Shown here in pieces: positions 1 to 7,501 of a DNA stretch of 64,000 nucleotides (within the stretch, counting starts at the first letter, position 1; the number at the start of each line of letters is the position of its first letter). Location: positions 78,308 through 142,307 of the forward strand of contig JAQUWF010000001.1 of assembly GCA_028692975.1 (NCBI GenBank), in the 5' to 3' direction. A program made the position numbers and the translations under genes. The notes under the pieces were generated by a model. It was not told the origin of the DNA. It ran no database searches and was given only the letters and a program-made list of their open reading frames with translations. The DNA is from Lachnospiraceae bacterium (GTDB taxonomy: Bacteria > Bacillota > Clostridia > Lachnospirales > Lachnospiraceae).

Positions 1-1
1 A

Positions 2-1855
2 TTGACGGATTTTCTGGATGGGAAAATTGCGCGAAAATTTCATATGGTAACAGAGTTGGGCAAGGCGTTAGATCCCATTGCGGATAAATTGACACTTTGC
101 CTTTTGTTTATATGTCTGGCAGTAAAAAATCCCTATGCCCTTGTGATTGCAGTGGTGATGCTTGCGAAAGAACTGTTTATGGGCGGGATGGAGCTGCTGG
201 TCAGAAGAAAGACCGGAAAGACAACAGGAGGTGCGACCTGGTACGGAAAACTTTGTACAGCGGTGCTGTTTTTATCTATGCTACTGTTTTTGATGATGCC
301 GCATATGCCAATTGTGCTGTCAAACATAGTCATGATTGTCTGTGTGGCTATCATGATATTTACCTGGTGGATGTATGGCTTTCTTTTTTATCATATACTA
401 CGTGGAAAGGAACAGGTGAAAGAAAGAATGGGTCTTGGCATTGGACTGACTGTATTAACGCTTGTGCTGTATCTGCTGGGAGGCGCAGCGTTACCTTTTG
501 CAGAACACAAAACGGTCTCGGATGAATATCAAAAAGTGTCAGAAAATCAGAAGTTTTACAGTGAAACAGATGTGACAGGCGGCGATGGTATACGTCTGGT
601 AACAACCAATGAAGAGGCACTGGAAAATCGCATTGCCCTAATTAAAATGGCAAAGAAAACGATTCAGTATTCCACTTTTGATTTCAGACCGGATACAAGC
701 GGCACACAGGTCGCTTCTCTGCTTTATGAGGCAGCGGAGAGAGGTGTTCAGGTGCAGATTCTGGTAGATGGTTACAGTGGATTTCTGAAAATGGATAATG
801 CTCCTGTTTTCCAGGCGTTGGCATCTCACCCCAATATACAGTTAAAGATTTATAATCCGGTTCATGTGCTGGAACCGTGGAACCTGATGGGACGGATGCA
901 TGATAAATATGTGGTCATTGATGACTATGGCTATATGCTGGGCGGAAGAAATACCTATGATTTCTTCCTGGGCAGTGAAGACGGTGGACATAAAAATTAT
1001 GATATGGAGGTGTTTGTCCAAAACAAGGGCTTAAGTGAGAAAAGTTCGCTCTATCAGGTGAAAACATATTTTGATGGAGTATGGACACTTCCTTATTGTG
1101 TGGATTATTCTGATTATGTTGGGAAATGGGCAAGAAAAAATGTGGAGAAGGGGATAGCGGAGCTAGAAACAGCCGGTCAGGAAATGGAAGAAACTTATCC
1201 GGAAGCATGTAAGCCACAGGCAAAGGAACGACTGGAGCAGGGGCTTCATTCGGTAACGTCAATCCAGTTGCTGTCCAATCCCATTGAACGGGAGAATAAA
1301 GAACCCTGGGTATGGCATTCCCTGGAACAGTTATTGGAGCAGGCTTCGGAAAAGGTCTATATTCATACGCCTTATGTGATCTGTGATCCTGTCATGTATG
1401 AGGGGCTGGGAAAGATTGCGCAAAAGGTTCCGGATACACGGCTGATTATCAATGCACCGGAAAATGGTGCGAATCCTTTCGGCTGTGCGGATTATATCCG
1501 GGAAAAGCAGAAGGTGCATGATACTGGATTTACAGTTTATGAGTACCAGGGAGACGCTTCTTATCATATTAAAACCTGTCTGATGGATGAGCGGATTAGT
1601 ATCGTTGGTTCCTTTAATATGGATATGAGAAGCGCTTACCTGGATACAGAATTAATGTTGGTGGTTGACAGCAGAGAGTTGAATCAGGATCTGGAGTCTT
1701 ACATGCTAAATTCAGAAAAATATTGTAAAAAGGCAGTATCCATGACGGAATATGACTATGGAGAGCTGGTAGTTGACAAAACCATGACACCACAGCAGGA
1801 ATTGTCTTTTAAGGGAATCAACTTTCTGACTAAATGGTTCCGCTACCTGTTGTAG
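2..1855 (+). CDS. CDP-alcohol phosphatidyltransferase fused to phospholipase D (cardiolipin-synthase-like) module, 5' partial
   Basis: The gene begins upstream of the window; 617 residues are visible. Residues 6-28 carry the complete CDP-alcohol phosphatidyltransferase signature DG-x2-AR-x8-G-x3-D-x3-D (D6, G7, A10, R11, G20, D24, D28), followed by hydrophobic membrane segments up to about residue 165. The rest is a PLD module with two HKD motifs, H300-x-K302-x4-D307 and H522-x-K524-x4-D529, each followed by a G-x-x-N or G-S-x-N element. The first domain family makes phosphatidylglycerophosphate from CDP-diacylglycerol; two-HKD proteins of this kind condense phosphatidyl groups into cardiolipin. 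The inference is one membrane-bound protein covering consecutive steps of anionic phospholipid synthesis, although a phosphatase step would still be needed between them. Domain calls are firm; substrate specificity is not. Confidence 0.85.
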   Translation: MTDFLDGKIARKFHMVTELGKALDPIADKLTLCLLFICLAVKNPYALVIAVVMLAKELFMGGMELLVRRKTGKTTGGATWYGKLCTAVLFLSMLLFLMMPHMPIVLSNIVMIVCVAIMIFTWWMYGFLFYHILRGKEQVKERMGLGIGLTVLTLVLYLLGGAALPFAEHKTVSDEYQKVSENQKFYSETDVTGGDGIRLVTTNEEALENRIALIKMAKKTIQYSTFDFRPDTSGTQVASLLYEAAERGVQVQILVDGYSGFLKMDNAPVFQALASHPNIQLKIYNPVHVLEPWNLMGRMHDKYVVIDDYGYMLGGRNTYDFFLGSEDGGHKNYDMEVFVQNKGLSEKSSLYQVKTYFDGVWTLPYCVDYSDYVGKWARKNVEKGIAELETAGQEMEETYPEACKPQAKERLEQGLHSVTSIQLLSNPIERENKEPWVWHSLEQLLEQASEKVYIHTPYVICDPVMYEGLGKIAQKVPDTRLIINAPENGANPFGCADYIREKQKVHDTGFTVYEYQGDASYHIKTCLMDERISIVGSFNMDMRSAYLDTELMLVVDSRELNQDLESYMLNSEKYCKKAVSMTEYDYGELVVDKTMTPQQELSFKGINFLTKWFRYLL

Positions 1856-1974
1856 ACGGAACCTTTTAGAAGTGTTTGCATGATGCTGCCAACATTTATT
1901 GACGCATATAGCTATTTATCTTCTTATGTAACGTCTTGCGACAGCCACGTTTTTTAATATTATTCAAATATATA

Positions 1975-2002
1975 TTGACAAAAACTGTAAAAGAGATACA
2001 AT
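1975..2002 (+). promoter_or_regulatory. sigma-A promoter of the antiporter/MBL lipoprotein operon
   Basis: TTGACA (1975-1980), a 16-bp spacer and TACAAT (1997-2002), 64 bp before the antiporter start codon, in an AT-rich gap that has no gene. Confidence 0.65.
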
Positions 2003-2065
2003 TACAACGGATTAGTTATAAACAAAGGACATCGTGTAGAAATTGGCGAGAATGAGGAGAAAATT

Positions 2066-3346
2066 ATGAAGGATTATATGTTTTTGTTTAACCTGGCAGT
2101 TATTTTGCTCAGTACAAAAGTGCTGGGATTGCTGACAAGAAAGATTCACATGCCACAGGTGGTTGGAGCCCTGATTGCAGGTGTTGTCTTGGGACCGGCT
2201 GTACTGAACGTGGTACATGAGACGGAGTTTATCGACATGGTGGCGGAGATCGGAGTTATTATACTCATGTTCTGTGCGGGCCTGGAGACCGATATGAAGG
2301 AATTGAAAAGAAGTGGTAAGTCGGCCTTCATTATTGCATTAATTGGTGTTATTGTGCCGCTTCTGGGCGGGTTTGCGGTTGCTTACATATTTAACAAGCC
2401 GGGCATGATCGAGTCGGATGCGGCCAGCCCGATTTTTCTCCAGAATGTGTTCATGGGCGTGATACTTACGGCGACTTCCGTAAGTATTACCGTGGAGACA
2501 CTGAAGGAGCTTGGCAAGTTGAAGACCCATTCGGGCAATGCGATTCTGGGTGCGGCGATTATCGATGATGTGCTGGGTATTATAGCCCTGACGGTGATTT
2601 CCGGTATGGCGGATTCCAGCGTGAATCTGTCGGTGGTGCTTCTGAAGATCGTGGCATTCTTTGTTGTTGCTCTGATTGGCGGTTATATTTTCTATAGATT
2701 ATTCAAAAAATGGAGCGACCGGGCGCAGGATGGACTTCGCCGCCATGCCATTGTGGCATTTGCATTTTGTCTGCTGTTGTCCTTTGTTTCTGAGAAGTTT
2801 TTTGGTGTGGCGGATATTACCGGTGCCTATATCGCCGGTGTCATCATTTCCAATACCCAGAAGAATCAGTATCTGACGGCGAGATTTGACACACTGTCTT
2901 ATCTGTTTTTCTCACCTGTATTTTTTGCAAGTATCGGTTTGAAAGTGGCCCTGCCTTCCATGACTATTAACATTGTGCTGTTTGCAGTGCTCTTTACGGT
3001 GGTTGCGGTACTTACCAAAGTAGTTGGCTGTGGACTGGGCGCGAAACTCTGTGGATATAAGAATTATCAGGTGCTGCGTATCGGGGTTGGAATGATATCC
3101 CGTGGTGAGGTGGCACTGATCGTAGCCAGCAAAGGTGTGCAGCTGGGACTTTTGGGGTCTGAATTCGTGGGTCCGGTGGTTATCGTGGTTGTGATCACGA
3201 CGATTATTACGCCGATCCTACTGAAACCGGTATTCATGCGTGGACCGTTACAGTCCATTGCCCCAGGCGAAGGCTTTGCAACCAATTATGAGAAGGTTTC
3301 CAAACTTCATGAAATTGGCCTGGAGGAAACACAGGATAATAAATGA
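2066..3346 (+). CDS. CPA2-type cation:proton antiporter
   Basis: A 426-residue polytopic protein of the Na+/H+ exchanger fold (monovalent cation:proton antiporter-2 class, KefB/NapA-like). It opens with a hydrophobic helix and the pattern MPQVVGALIAGVVLGP typical of the family, and has the paired ion-binding acids DD at residues 167-168 in the core helix. About a dozen hydrophobic segments follow; no C-terminal RCK/TrkA nucleotide-binding domain is present, so it lacks the gating domain of classical KefB/KefC. The start has GAGGAG about 8 nt upstream. The stop overlaps the next start by 4 nt (ATGA), so the metallo-beta-lactamase lipoprotein is translationally coupled. Transported cation (Na+ or K+) cannot be told from sequence. 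Confidence 0.9.
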   Translation: MKDYMFLFNLAVILLSTKVLGLLTRKIHMPQVVGALIAGVVLGPAVLNVVHETEFIDMVAEIGVIILMFCAGLETDMKELKRSGKSAFIIALIGVIVPLLGGFAVAYIFNKPGMIESDAASPIFLQNVFMGVILTATSVSITVETLKELGKLKTHSGNAILGAAIIDDVLGIIALTVISGMADSSVNLSVVLLKIVAFFVVALIGGYIFYRLFKKWSDRAQDGLRRHAIVAFAFCLLLSFVSEKFFGVADITGAYIAGVIISNTQKNQYLTARFDTLSYLFFSPVFFASIGLKVALPSMTINIVLFAVLFTVVAVLTKVVGCGLGAKLCGYKNYQVLRIGVGMISRGEVALIVASKGVQLGLLGSEFVGPVVIVVVITTIITPILLKPVFMRGPLQSIAPGEGFATNYEKVSKLHEIGLEETQDNK

Positions 3347-4521
3347 GAAAGTTAAGATTAGCAGGGATTTGGTTACTGCTGCTGTGTCTGTTGACGGGAT
3401 GTCAGGGCGGGGCAGCTGCTGCGGAGGATTCGCCGGCGGTGGAGGTGGAGGCTGCGGCCTCTGAGGTACCGGCGGTTACGGATGCGCCTGTGGATGGGAT
3501 GCTCACGGTGTATTATCTGGATGTGGGCGAGGGAAATGCTGCGCTCATCGAGTCTCAGGGGCATTTTATGCTTGTAGATGGCGGCGACCGGGATTATTCG
3601 TCTAAGGTCGTGGCTGTGCTGAAGTCCTTTGGCGTGGAGACGCTGGATTATGTGATTGTTTCGCATTTTGATGCGGATCATCTGAATGGTATTGTGGGTG
3701 CGTTGCATGTGTTCCCTGTGGATACTGTGCTGGCGCCGGATTATACGGCGGATACAAATATTTATCGCTCATATGTGAGCATTATGCAGGAGAAGGGGCT
3801 GGCGGCTGTCACGCCCCAGGTGGGGGATGCGTTTGCCTTTGGCGATGCATCCTTTACTGTAGTTGGGCCAACAAGGTATGATCATGCGGATGTGAATGAT
3901 AATTCGATTGCTATCCGGCTGGTATTTGGCGGGAATAGTTTTTTGTTTACTGGGGATGCGGAGGCTGGAAGTGAGAGCGAGATACTTTCCACCGGGCAGG
4001 ATCTGGACGTGGATGTGCTGGAGGCAGGACATCACGGCAGTGATTCTTCTACTTCCCAGGGGCTTTTGGATGCGGCTTCACCAGAGGCCGTGGTGGTGAG
4101 CTGCGGTGCTGGGAATTCTTATGGACATCCGGCGCAGGCGGTTATGGAACGGCTGCAGGCCAAGGGGGTGACGCTTTTCCGGACGGATGTGCAGGGGGAT
4201 ATTTCTGTGACTTCGGATGGAGTGAACCTGACCTGGAATGCGGAACCGACTACAGACTGGTCATATGGCAGCGGAGGTACAGACAGAGGTGCTGAGGATG
4301 CTGTGGCGGAAGATACGTGGGATGATTCTGTGAAATATGATTCCGTAGGCGATACGAATACTTCGGCTGCGTATATTCTAAATACACACACGCGAAAATT
4401 CCACCTGCCTGATTGTCCCTCAGCGGAAAAGATATCCGTAAAGAACTATGCAGAGAGCAATGAATCGCGGGACCAGTTGATTGCGGAAGGGTATAGTCCC
4501 TGTGGAAACTGCAAACCGTAA
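3343..4521 (+). CDS. ComEC/Rec2-like metallo-beta-lactamase lipoprotein with Cys/His C-terminal domain
   Basis: 392 residues. The signal peptide ends in the lipobox LLTGC (C20), so the protein should be anchored on the outer face of the membrane. The body is a metallo-beta-lactamase domain of the ComEC C-terminal type: H108-x-D110-x-D112-H113, a TGDA aspartate at 205, GHHGS at 229-233 and GHP around H262. A linker rich in Gly/Asp/Thr leads to a ~45-residue tail with the pattern KFH-x3-C (H354, C358) and CGNC (C387, C390), which looks like a small metal site. ComEC-type MBL domains are thought to degrade one strand of incoming DNA; here there is no channel domain, so extracellular nucleic-acid or phosphoester hydrolysis is inference. 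It overlaps the antiporter by 4 nt. Confidence 0.85.
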   Translation: MRKLRLAGIWLLLLCLLTGCQGGAAAAEDSPAVEVEAAASEVPAVTDAPVDGMLTVYYLDVGEGNAALIESQGHFMLVDGGDRDYSSKVVAVLKSFGVETLDYVIVSHFDADHLNGIVGALHVFPVDTVLAPDYTADTNIYRSYVSIMQEKGLAAVTPQVGDAFAFGDASFTVVGPTRYDHADVNDNSIAIRLVFGGNSFLFTGDAEAGSESEILSTGQDLDVDVLEAGHHGSDSSTSQGLLDAASPEAVVVSCGAGNSYGHPAQAVMERLQAKGVTLFRTDVQGDISVTSDGVNLTWNAEPTTDWSYGSGGTDRGAEDAVAEDTWDDSVKYDSVGDTNTSAAYILNTHTRKFHLPDCPSAEKISVKNYAESNESRDQLIAEGYSPCGNCKP

Positions 4522-4988
4522 ATGAAAATAAAATGGAATAGAGTAGAGAACAAGATCGATAAATAGAAATATATGTGATATACTATGAACACTTAGAGAA
4601 ATCAAGCGAAGCGCAGATTGAGCTTAGTGAGAATGCATATCTGAACACTTAGCGAGGTGTTATCGAGCTTAGTGATCATGATAAACTATGAACACTTAGA
4701 GAAATCAAGCGAAGCGCAGATTGAGCTTAGTGAGAATGCATAGATGAACACTTTTATGAAAGAATAAAGGTAAATAAAAAGAAGGAAGGCTGGTCCTGCG
4801 ACCAGCCGTATGAAAAAGAAAAGTTTATTTTGTTTGTAGAAAACTTTTTTATTTGTTTTCTATGATTTGTATTATAGAGAATAAATGTGAACAGATTGTG
4901 ATGAAAATGTCAATGTTGTGTGAAATAAATATGGAATAAAAATGTATTGTAAAATAAGTATTAAATCTATGAAAAGAAAGGGAAAAAC
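4522..4988. other. 467-bp gene-free gap with structured repeats and a perfect hairpin
   Basis: No convincing ORF. The first half holds the hairpin repeats listed separately (4582-4755). At 4788-4807 there is a perfect 8-bp inverted repeat, GGCTGGTC-CTGC-GACCAGCC; downstream sequence on + is A-rich then T-rich but lacks an immediate T-run, while on the minus strand it runs into a T-rich stretch, so it could be a terminator in either direction. The rest, 4810-4975, is very AT-rich and probably contains the promoter of the thioesterase gene. Confidence 0.55.
4582..4755. repeat. alternating hairpin-forming repeats (two identical 58-bp copies plus a shorter variant)
   Basis: Two identical 58-bp copies lie at 4582-4639 and 4685-4742. 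Between them (4643-4684) is a shorter variant that keeps the ends GAACACTTAG and GAGCTTAGTGA but has a different centre. GAACACTT starts at 4587, 4643, 4690 and 4746, spaced 56, 47 and 56 bp. In each unit CACTTAG can pair with CTTAGTG with a single T-T mismatch, and the centres also pair (AATC with GATT in the long form, CGA with TCG in the short form), so every unit folds as a hairpin. Confidence 0.8.
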
Positions 4989-5462
4989 GTGGAAAAAAGA
5001 CGAGTGGAAGATTCGAAAACAGAGAATTCGTACACCCTCAGACCGACTCATATTAATGGATATGGGAGACTGTTTGGCGGGATGTTGATGCAGTGGATCG
5101 ATGAGATGGCGGGGCTGGTGTCTCGGCGGCATTGTCATACGGAGGTTACCACGGCGGCTATCGATAATCTTGTATTCAAGTCGGCAGCTTATATCAACGA
5201 TGTGCTGGTGCTTTCCGGACAGATTACCTATGTTGGCAGGACTTCTATGGAGGTGCGTGTGTTGACTTATGCAGAGGACCAGAAGACAGGTATGCGGCGG
5301 ATGATTAACCGTGCTTATGTGGTTATGGTAGCGATTGATCAGGATGGCAATGCTTTGGAAGTGCCGGGTCTGGAGTTGGAACACGAGGAACAGAAAATGG
5401 AATGGGAAGGCGGCAAACGCCGTTATGAACTGCGGAAGGAGCGGCGCATTGAAGGATACTAA
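4989..5462 (+). CDS. acyl-CoA thioesterase (hotdog fold, YciA/BFIT-like)
   Basis: A single hotdog domain of 157 residues, the usual size for the YciA acyl-CoA hydrolase family, which cleaves acyl-CoA to free acid and CoA. Recognisable elements are the N-terminal stretch with N-G-x-G-R-L-F-GG, the following helix MQWIDEMAG carrying the catalytic acid, and the strand region VTTAAIDNLVFKSAAYINDVL. The start is GTG at 4989, preceded by AAAGGG about 6 nt upstream. The end overlaps the DUF3786 gene, so both probably sit on one mRNA. Substrate chain length is unknown. Confidence 0.85.
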   Translation: MEKRRVEDSKTENSYTLRPTHINGYGRLFGGMLMQWIDEMAGLVSRRHCHTEVTTAAIDNLVFKSAAYINDVLVLSGQITYVGRTSMEVRVLTYAEDQKTGMRRMINRAYVVMVAIDQDGNALEVPGLELEHEEQKMEWEGGKRRYELRKERRIEGY

Positions 5463-6093
5463 GATAGAAACCAGAAGTAATCACGATATATTCTATGAGA
5501 ATGCAAGACAGCGGTTCTGCGGACAGGATCTGCGAAAGATAGCGGATGATTTTGCGTTGGAGCAGGACAAGGATACTGCGTTTATTTTCTTTGCGGGGAG
5601 CAGGCACGCGCTCTCGCTGCTGGACGGCACGGTGACGGTGCAGGCGGAAGATGGGATTCATTGGGATAAGACCGATTATACGGCAGGCCTGACCATCTAT
5701 GATATTCTCTCCGATGTGAAACGGGGCAGGCACCTTTCGGGAACCTGGGTGACTATACAGAGCCTGCCACATACGGTGCAGTACGGCAAACAGGGCGGCA
5801 TATCCATGTTTGAACCATATGGGAAACTTTTTGATGGCAAAAGGGAACAATTAAAGAAAATTTGTGAGCAGATGGGCGGGACACCGGAACCATACGCGGA
5901 TTTATCCTATCGGCTGCCACTTTTTGATTTCCTTCCGGTAATCTTCGAGTTCTGGGACAGCGATGAGGAATTCCCCGCCAAAGTCCAACTCCTTTGGGAC
6001 GAAAACACCCAGGATTACATAAAGTTTGAGACTATTTATTATGCAGCGTTTTGTCTCTTGGAGAAAATGAAGGCTCTGCTTGAAGCAATGTGA
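5449..6093 (+). CDS. DUF3786 domain protein
   Basis: 214 residues if it starts at TTG 5449, which has GGAG 7 nt upstream (5438-5441); earlier ATG codons in this frame lie deep inside the thioesterase gene and have no ribosome site. The sequence resembles DUF3786, a family of unknown function found in strict anaerobes: an N-terminal helix after N-x-x-F-YEN, a central beta region with L-SG-TWVTIQSLPHTVQYG, and a C-terminal block PLFDFLPVIFEFWDSDEEFPAKVQLLWD. No signal peptide, so cytoplasmic. It overlaps the thioesterase by 14 nt. Family assignment is from recall of the pattern; function unknown. Confidence 0.7.
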   Translation: MKDTKIETRSNHDIFYENARQRFCGQDLRKIADDFALEQDKDTAFIFFAGSRHALSLLDGTVTVQAEDGIHWDKTDYTAGLTIYDILSDVKRGRHLSGTWVTIQSLPHTVQYGKQGGISMFEPYGKLFDGKREQLKKICEQMGGTPEPYADLSYRLPLFDFLPVIFEFWDSDEEFPAKVQLLWDENTQDYIKFETIYYAAFCLLEKMKALLEAM

Positions 6094-6110
6094 GCCTGAA
6101 ATCCGGCTTA

Positions 6111-6139
6111 TTGCCCAAAATACTGACTATTTTGGGCAA
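6111..6139. other. perfect 12-bp inverted repeat after the DUF3786 gene
   Basis: TTGCCCAAAATA (6111-6122), loop CTGAC, TATTTTGGGCAA (6128-6139). It starts 18 bp after the DUF3786 stop codon. There is no T-run on either side, so it is not a textbook terminator; it may be an mRNA 3' stabiliser or a protein-binding dyad. Confidence 0.6.
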
Positions 6140-6383
6140 TGGGAGGCTGGAAAGTAATACAAAAATTCGTAATACAAAAATTTTATTTTATGGTAGTATT
6201 TTATTTGTGTGTATGTTACAATATCTTTACGGAAATTCTTCCGTTTTCAAGCTCGATTCAGAGCAGTGATTTCACCAAACAGGAAAAAAGAATAAAGGCG
6301 GTGGTGTTTATGGATGGTTCTATGTGATTTGGCAACTGTAGACCAGGTGTGTCGGCACACTACATAAAACAAGAGGCATAGAA

Positions 6384-7355
6384 ATGGAAAAACAAATAAC
6401 GCATATTTATGACAAGGTTTTGAAAAAGGGACTGACGCTGTCCAAAGCGGCTACGATTAATTTTCTGAACGGCTGTTTTGATGAGCATTTTCCGTTGGAC
6501 AGTTCGGTCACATACAACTGGACCGAGCATATTGATGACGAACTGAAGAAGACCATTGCGGATGGAATCATTACGGTGAATGGGGAAAAGTCCTATCATG
6601 TGGAAGGGCAGATCGCGGAGGATGAGGAAATGCAGTTCCGCGTGTTTGATTATGGGTATCGGTATGCTTTGACGAATAAGGATGGATGTGAGGTGCTGCA
6701 TTTTCCGGAACCTGTTATTATTTATCTGTATAAATATGGAAGGACACCAGATGTGCAGAAGATCCTGCTGGATTTTGGGACGCAGGGGACTTTTGAATAT
6801 AAGGTAAATACGTTCAAATTGCTGGAACATGATCTGGGAGAACTGAACCGCAGGAAGATGCTCGTTTTACTGCCGTTTATGCTTTTGAAGTTCCGGGAGG
6901 AGTTTGAGAAAGAGCGCACGGAAGAAAACATGAATGCGTTGCAAAACTACATTCTCAATGATATACTTGGAGTAGTAAGAGAAAATGTGGGAGCAGGGAA
7001 TCTGACGGTGGCGGATGCGGAGAGATTGCGCAATCTGATTGCGATTTTGTACCGTCATCTCTACGCCGGGTACGAGGAATGCCAGAAGGAGGGAATCAAC
7101 GATATGGTAGAAGAAGGTTTGGTTCTTGAGATGGATATCATCGAGTATGAGCATAAGAAAGAAATGGCGAAACAGGCGGAGCAGGTGCGGCAGGAAGTAA
7201 CAAAAGAAGTAACAAAAGAAGTAACGAAAGACGTGCAGGGGAATCTTATCTGGAATGCATATGAGACTTTGCAGGATGTAGGAAAGGTTGCTTCGCTGCT
7301 GAAACTTCCGGAGGGGGATGTGCTCGCGGCGCTAAAGGATAGGGAAGAATATTGA
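6384..7355 (+). CDS. Rpn-family / PD-(D/E)XK nuclease-like protein
   Basis: 323 residues. The segment EKSYHVEGQI (about residue 74) followed by MQFRVFDYGYRYA resembles the E-x-Q half of the PD-(D/E)XK core in Rpn (recombination-promoting nuclease / 'putative transposase') proteins, which are numerous in Lachnospiraceae. A helical second half ends with charged repeats (three consecutive VTKEV/VTKDV units, encoded by a 12-bp tandem repeat around 7195-7231) and a short LLKLP tail. The start has AAGAGG upstream. It appears monocistronic; a consensus promoter for the next gene overlaps its stop codon. Cellular role unknown; family call moderately sure. Confidence 0.65.
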   Translation: MEKQITHIYDKVLKKGLTLSKAATINFLNGCFDEHFPLDSSVTYNWTEHIDDELKKTIADGIITVNGEKSYHVEGQIAEDEEMQFRVFDYGYRYALTNKDGCEVLHFPEPVIIYLYKYGRTPDVQKILLDFGTQGTFEYKVNTFKLLEHDLGELNRRKMLVLLPFMLLKFREEFEKERTEENMNALQNYILNDILGVVRENVGAGNLTVADAERLRNLIAILYRHLYAGYEECQKEGINDMVEEGLVLEMDIIEYEHKKEMAKQAEQVRQEVTKEVTKEVTKDVQGNLIWNAYETLQDVGKVASLLKLPEGDVLAALKDREEY

Positions 7356-7380
7356 CAAACGTTGTATTTCCCTTTATAAT
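7352..7380 (+). promoter_or_regulatory. consensus sigma-A promoter of the fluoride-riboswitch transcript
   Basis: TTGACA (7352-7357), exactly 17 bp, TATAAT (7375-7380). Both hexamers are perfect. The -35 overlaps the stop codon of the preceding gene, and the riboswitch begins just after the -10. Confidence 0.9.
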
Positions 7381-7385
7381 TTCCA

Positions 7386-7450
7386 GTGGGAATGAGGTTC
7401 TCCCAAAGTATTTATACTTAAACCGCTTTTATGGCTGATGACTTCTGCGA
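7386..7450 (+). promoter_or_regulatory. fluoride riboswitch (crcB motif)
   Basis: The sequence matches the crcB RNA layout: a hairpin GGGAATGAGGTTCTCCC (7388-7404), a variable loop, the conserved ACCGC (7422-7426), then GGCTGATGACTTCTGCG (7433-7449), the usual 3' half of this aptamer. It lies directly downstream of a consensus promoter, and its last segment is also the 5' arm of a terminator hairpin, as expected of a transcriptional ON switch that lets polymerase through when fluoride is bound. It controls the antiporter gene at 7502. Confidence 0.9.
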
Positions 7451-7478
7451 AAATAACGCAGGGGGCATCAGCCTTTTT
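7433..7478 (+). terminator. riboswitch-controlled intrinsic terminator
   Basis: GGCTGATG (7433-7440) pairs with CATCAGCC (7466-7473) and CTGCG (7445-7449) with CGCAG (7457-7461), followed by TTTTT (7474-7478). The 5' arm is shared with the fluoride aptamer, so aptamer and terminator exclude each other. Confidence 0.9.
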
Positions 7479-7501
7479 GTGTTTATAAGGAGGAATTTTT
7501 T

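Noticed and set aside
4582..4755. Repeat cluster considered as a CRISPR array
   Set aside because: Only two full identical units, alternating with a shorter variant, no unique spacers of constant length, no cas genes.
6139..6327. 62-codon ORF upstream of the Rpn-like gene
   Set aside because: Starts inside the hairpin, has no ribosome site, and its sequence looks like translated AT-rich leader.
7195..7231. Tandem 12-bp repeat
   Set aside because: In frame inside the Rpn-like gene, encoding VTKEV repeats; coding low complexity, not a regulatory repeat.
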